Positions 36,545 to 36,635 of a stretch of DNA of 36,635 nucleotides are shown in pieces. Position numbers and translations under genes: made by a program. Origin of the DNA: a virus; the IMG/VR virus record IMGVR_UViG_3300042516_001240, positions 1-36,635 of that record; one strand, 5' to 3'. The notes under the pieces were generated by a model. The model did not search any database. It worked only from the letters and a program-made list of their open reading frames with translations, and was not told the origin of the DNA. Numbering within the stretch: position 1 is the first letter of the stretch; the number at the start of each line of letters is the position of its first letter.

Positions 36545-36635
36545 TCCAAACACTCCTTAATGCAAACATCTACTCCTGAAACACTTGAATAAACCTTGGA
36601 AACATGGATATTCACGATCTGAGAATCATCCTTGT
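36541..36635 (-). CDS. rusA: RusA-like resolvase, C-terminal part (continues from the other window end)
   Basis: The last 30 codons of a minus-strand gene, KDDSQIVNIHVSKVYSSVSG then VDVCIKECLE and a stop overlapping the next ATG. DDSQI followed by a V-x-K-x-Y segment is the C-terminal part of the RusA family, holding the third catalytic Asp. The N-terminal part is at 1-318. The phase fits: two bases of a codon remain at 36635-36634, and base 1 ends a full codon, so the gap is 1 modulo 3; family spacing suggests 16 bases. The joined protein would be about 142 residues, the family's usual length. Confidence 0.8.
   Translation of the reverse strand, partial: KDDSQIVNIHVSKVYSSVSGVDVCIKECLE

Noticed and set aside
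1-36635. CRISPR arrays, insertion sequences, integrase or attachment sites
   Set aside because: No regularly spaced palindromic repeats, transposase or site-specific recombinase was seen; the phased repeats at 12720-13285 and 19304-19981 are in frame inside virion genes.

Overview
The window reads as an essentially complete genome of a tailed double-stranded DNA phage of about 36.6 kb, probably with a short tail (podovirus-like). It carries small and large terminase, portal, scaffold, SU10-type major capsid protein, a head-tail adaptor, a P22 gp10-like stabilisation protein, a tail fibre with a C-terminal chaperone, and three large internal-virion-like proteins, but no tape measure, sheath or long tail tube. 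Embedded Rz/Rz1 spanins and two lipoproteins imply a Gram-negative host; a freshwater betaproteobacterium is a guess from protein style only. No integrase, excisionase or clear repressor is visible, so a lytic life style is the simpler reading. The two window ends carry the N-terminal and C-terminal parts of the same RusA-like resolvase gene with compatible phase, so the genome is a circular map cut inside rusA with only a few bases (16 by my estimate) missing.

Layout. 1-3369 (minus): early/replication operon with a leader protein, a winged-helix protein, a replication protein, an HNH-AP2 endonuclease, a cytosine-C5 methyltransferase (overprinted by a second 270-codon frame) and RusA. It continues round the circle into 36544-33147 (minus): PAPS-reductase-like ATP pyrophosphatase, several small Cys-containing proteins, a SAM methyltransferase, conserved phage proteins and an HNH nuclease. 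3480-5837 (plus): small proteins, ERF-type annealing protein, a small protein with an SSB-like tail, a candidate pseudoknot RNA, a winged-helix protein and a MazG-like protein. 5815-8585 (minus): lysis and small membrane proteins (GH19 endolysin, Rz, nested Rz1, lipoprotein, a chain of tiny genes coupled by ATGA). 8587-29867 (minus): virion genes, transcribed from terminase toward tail and internal proteins. 30529-32760 (plus): an AT-rich accessory cluster ending with a gp88-family protein.

Control. Most intergenic spaces share a motif related to ATTAGGGTWWGTCCTAGTAT: upstream of the 3480 gene, the 30529 cluster and the 35637 gene, and in the convergent gap near 33045, with many half-motifs in the 661-base gap next to the small terminase gene. 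This dispersed element, the dual-frame methyltransferase locus and the pseudoknot-like element at 5114-5187 are the most interesting signals. Strong hairpin terminators lie after the capsid gene, after the large terminase gene and after the plus-strand accessory cluster.

All functions rest on reading motifs and remembered family patterns; no search was run.
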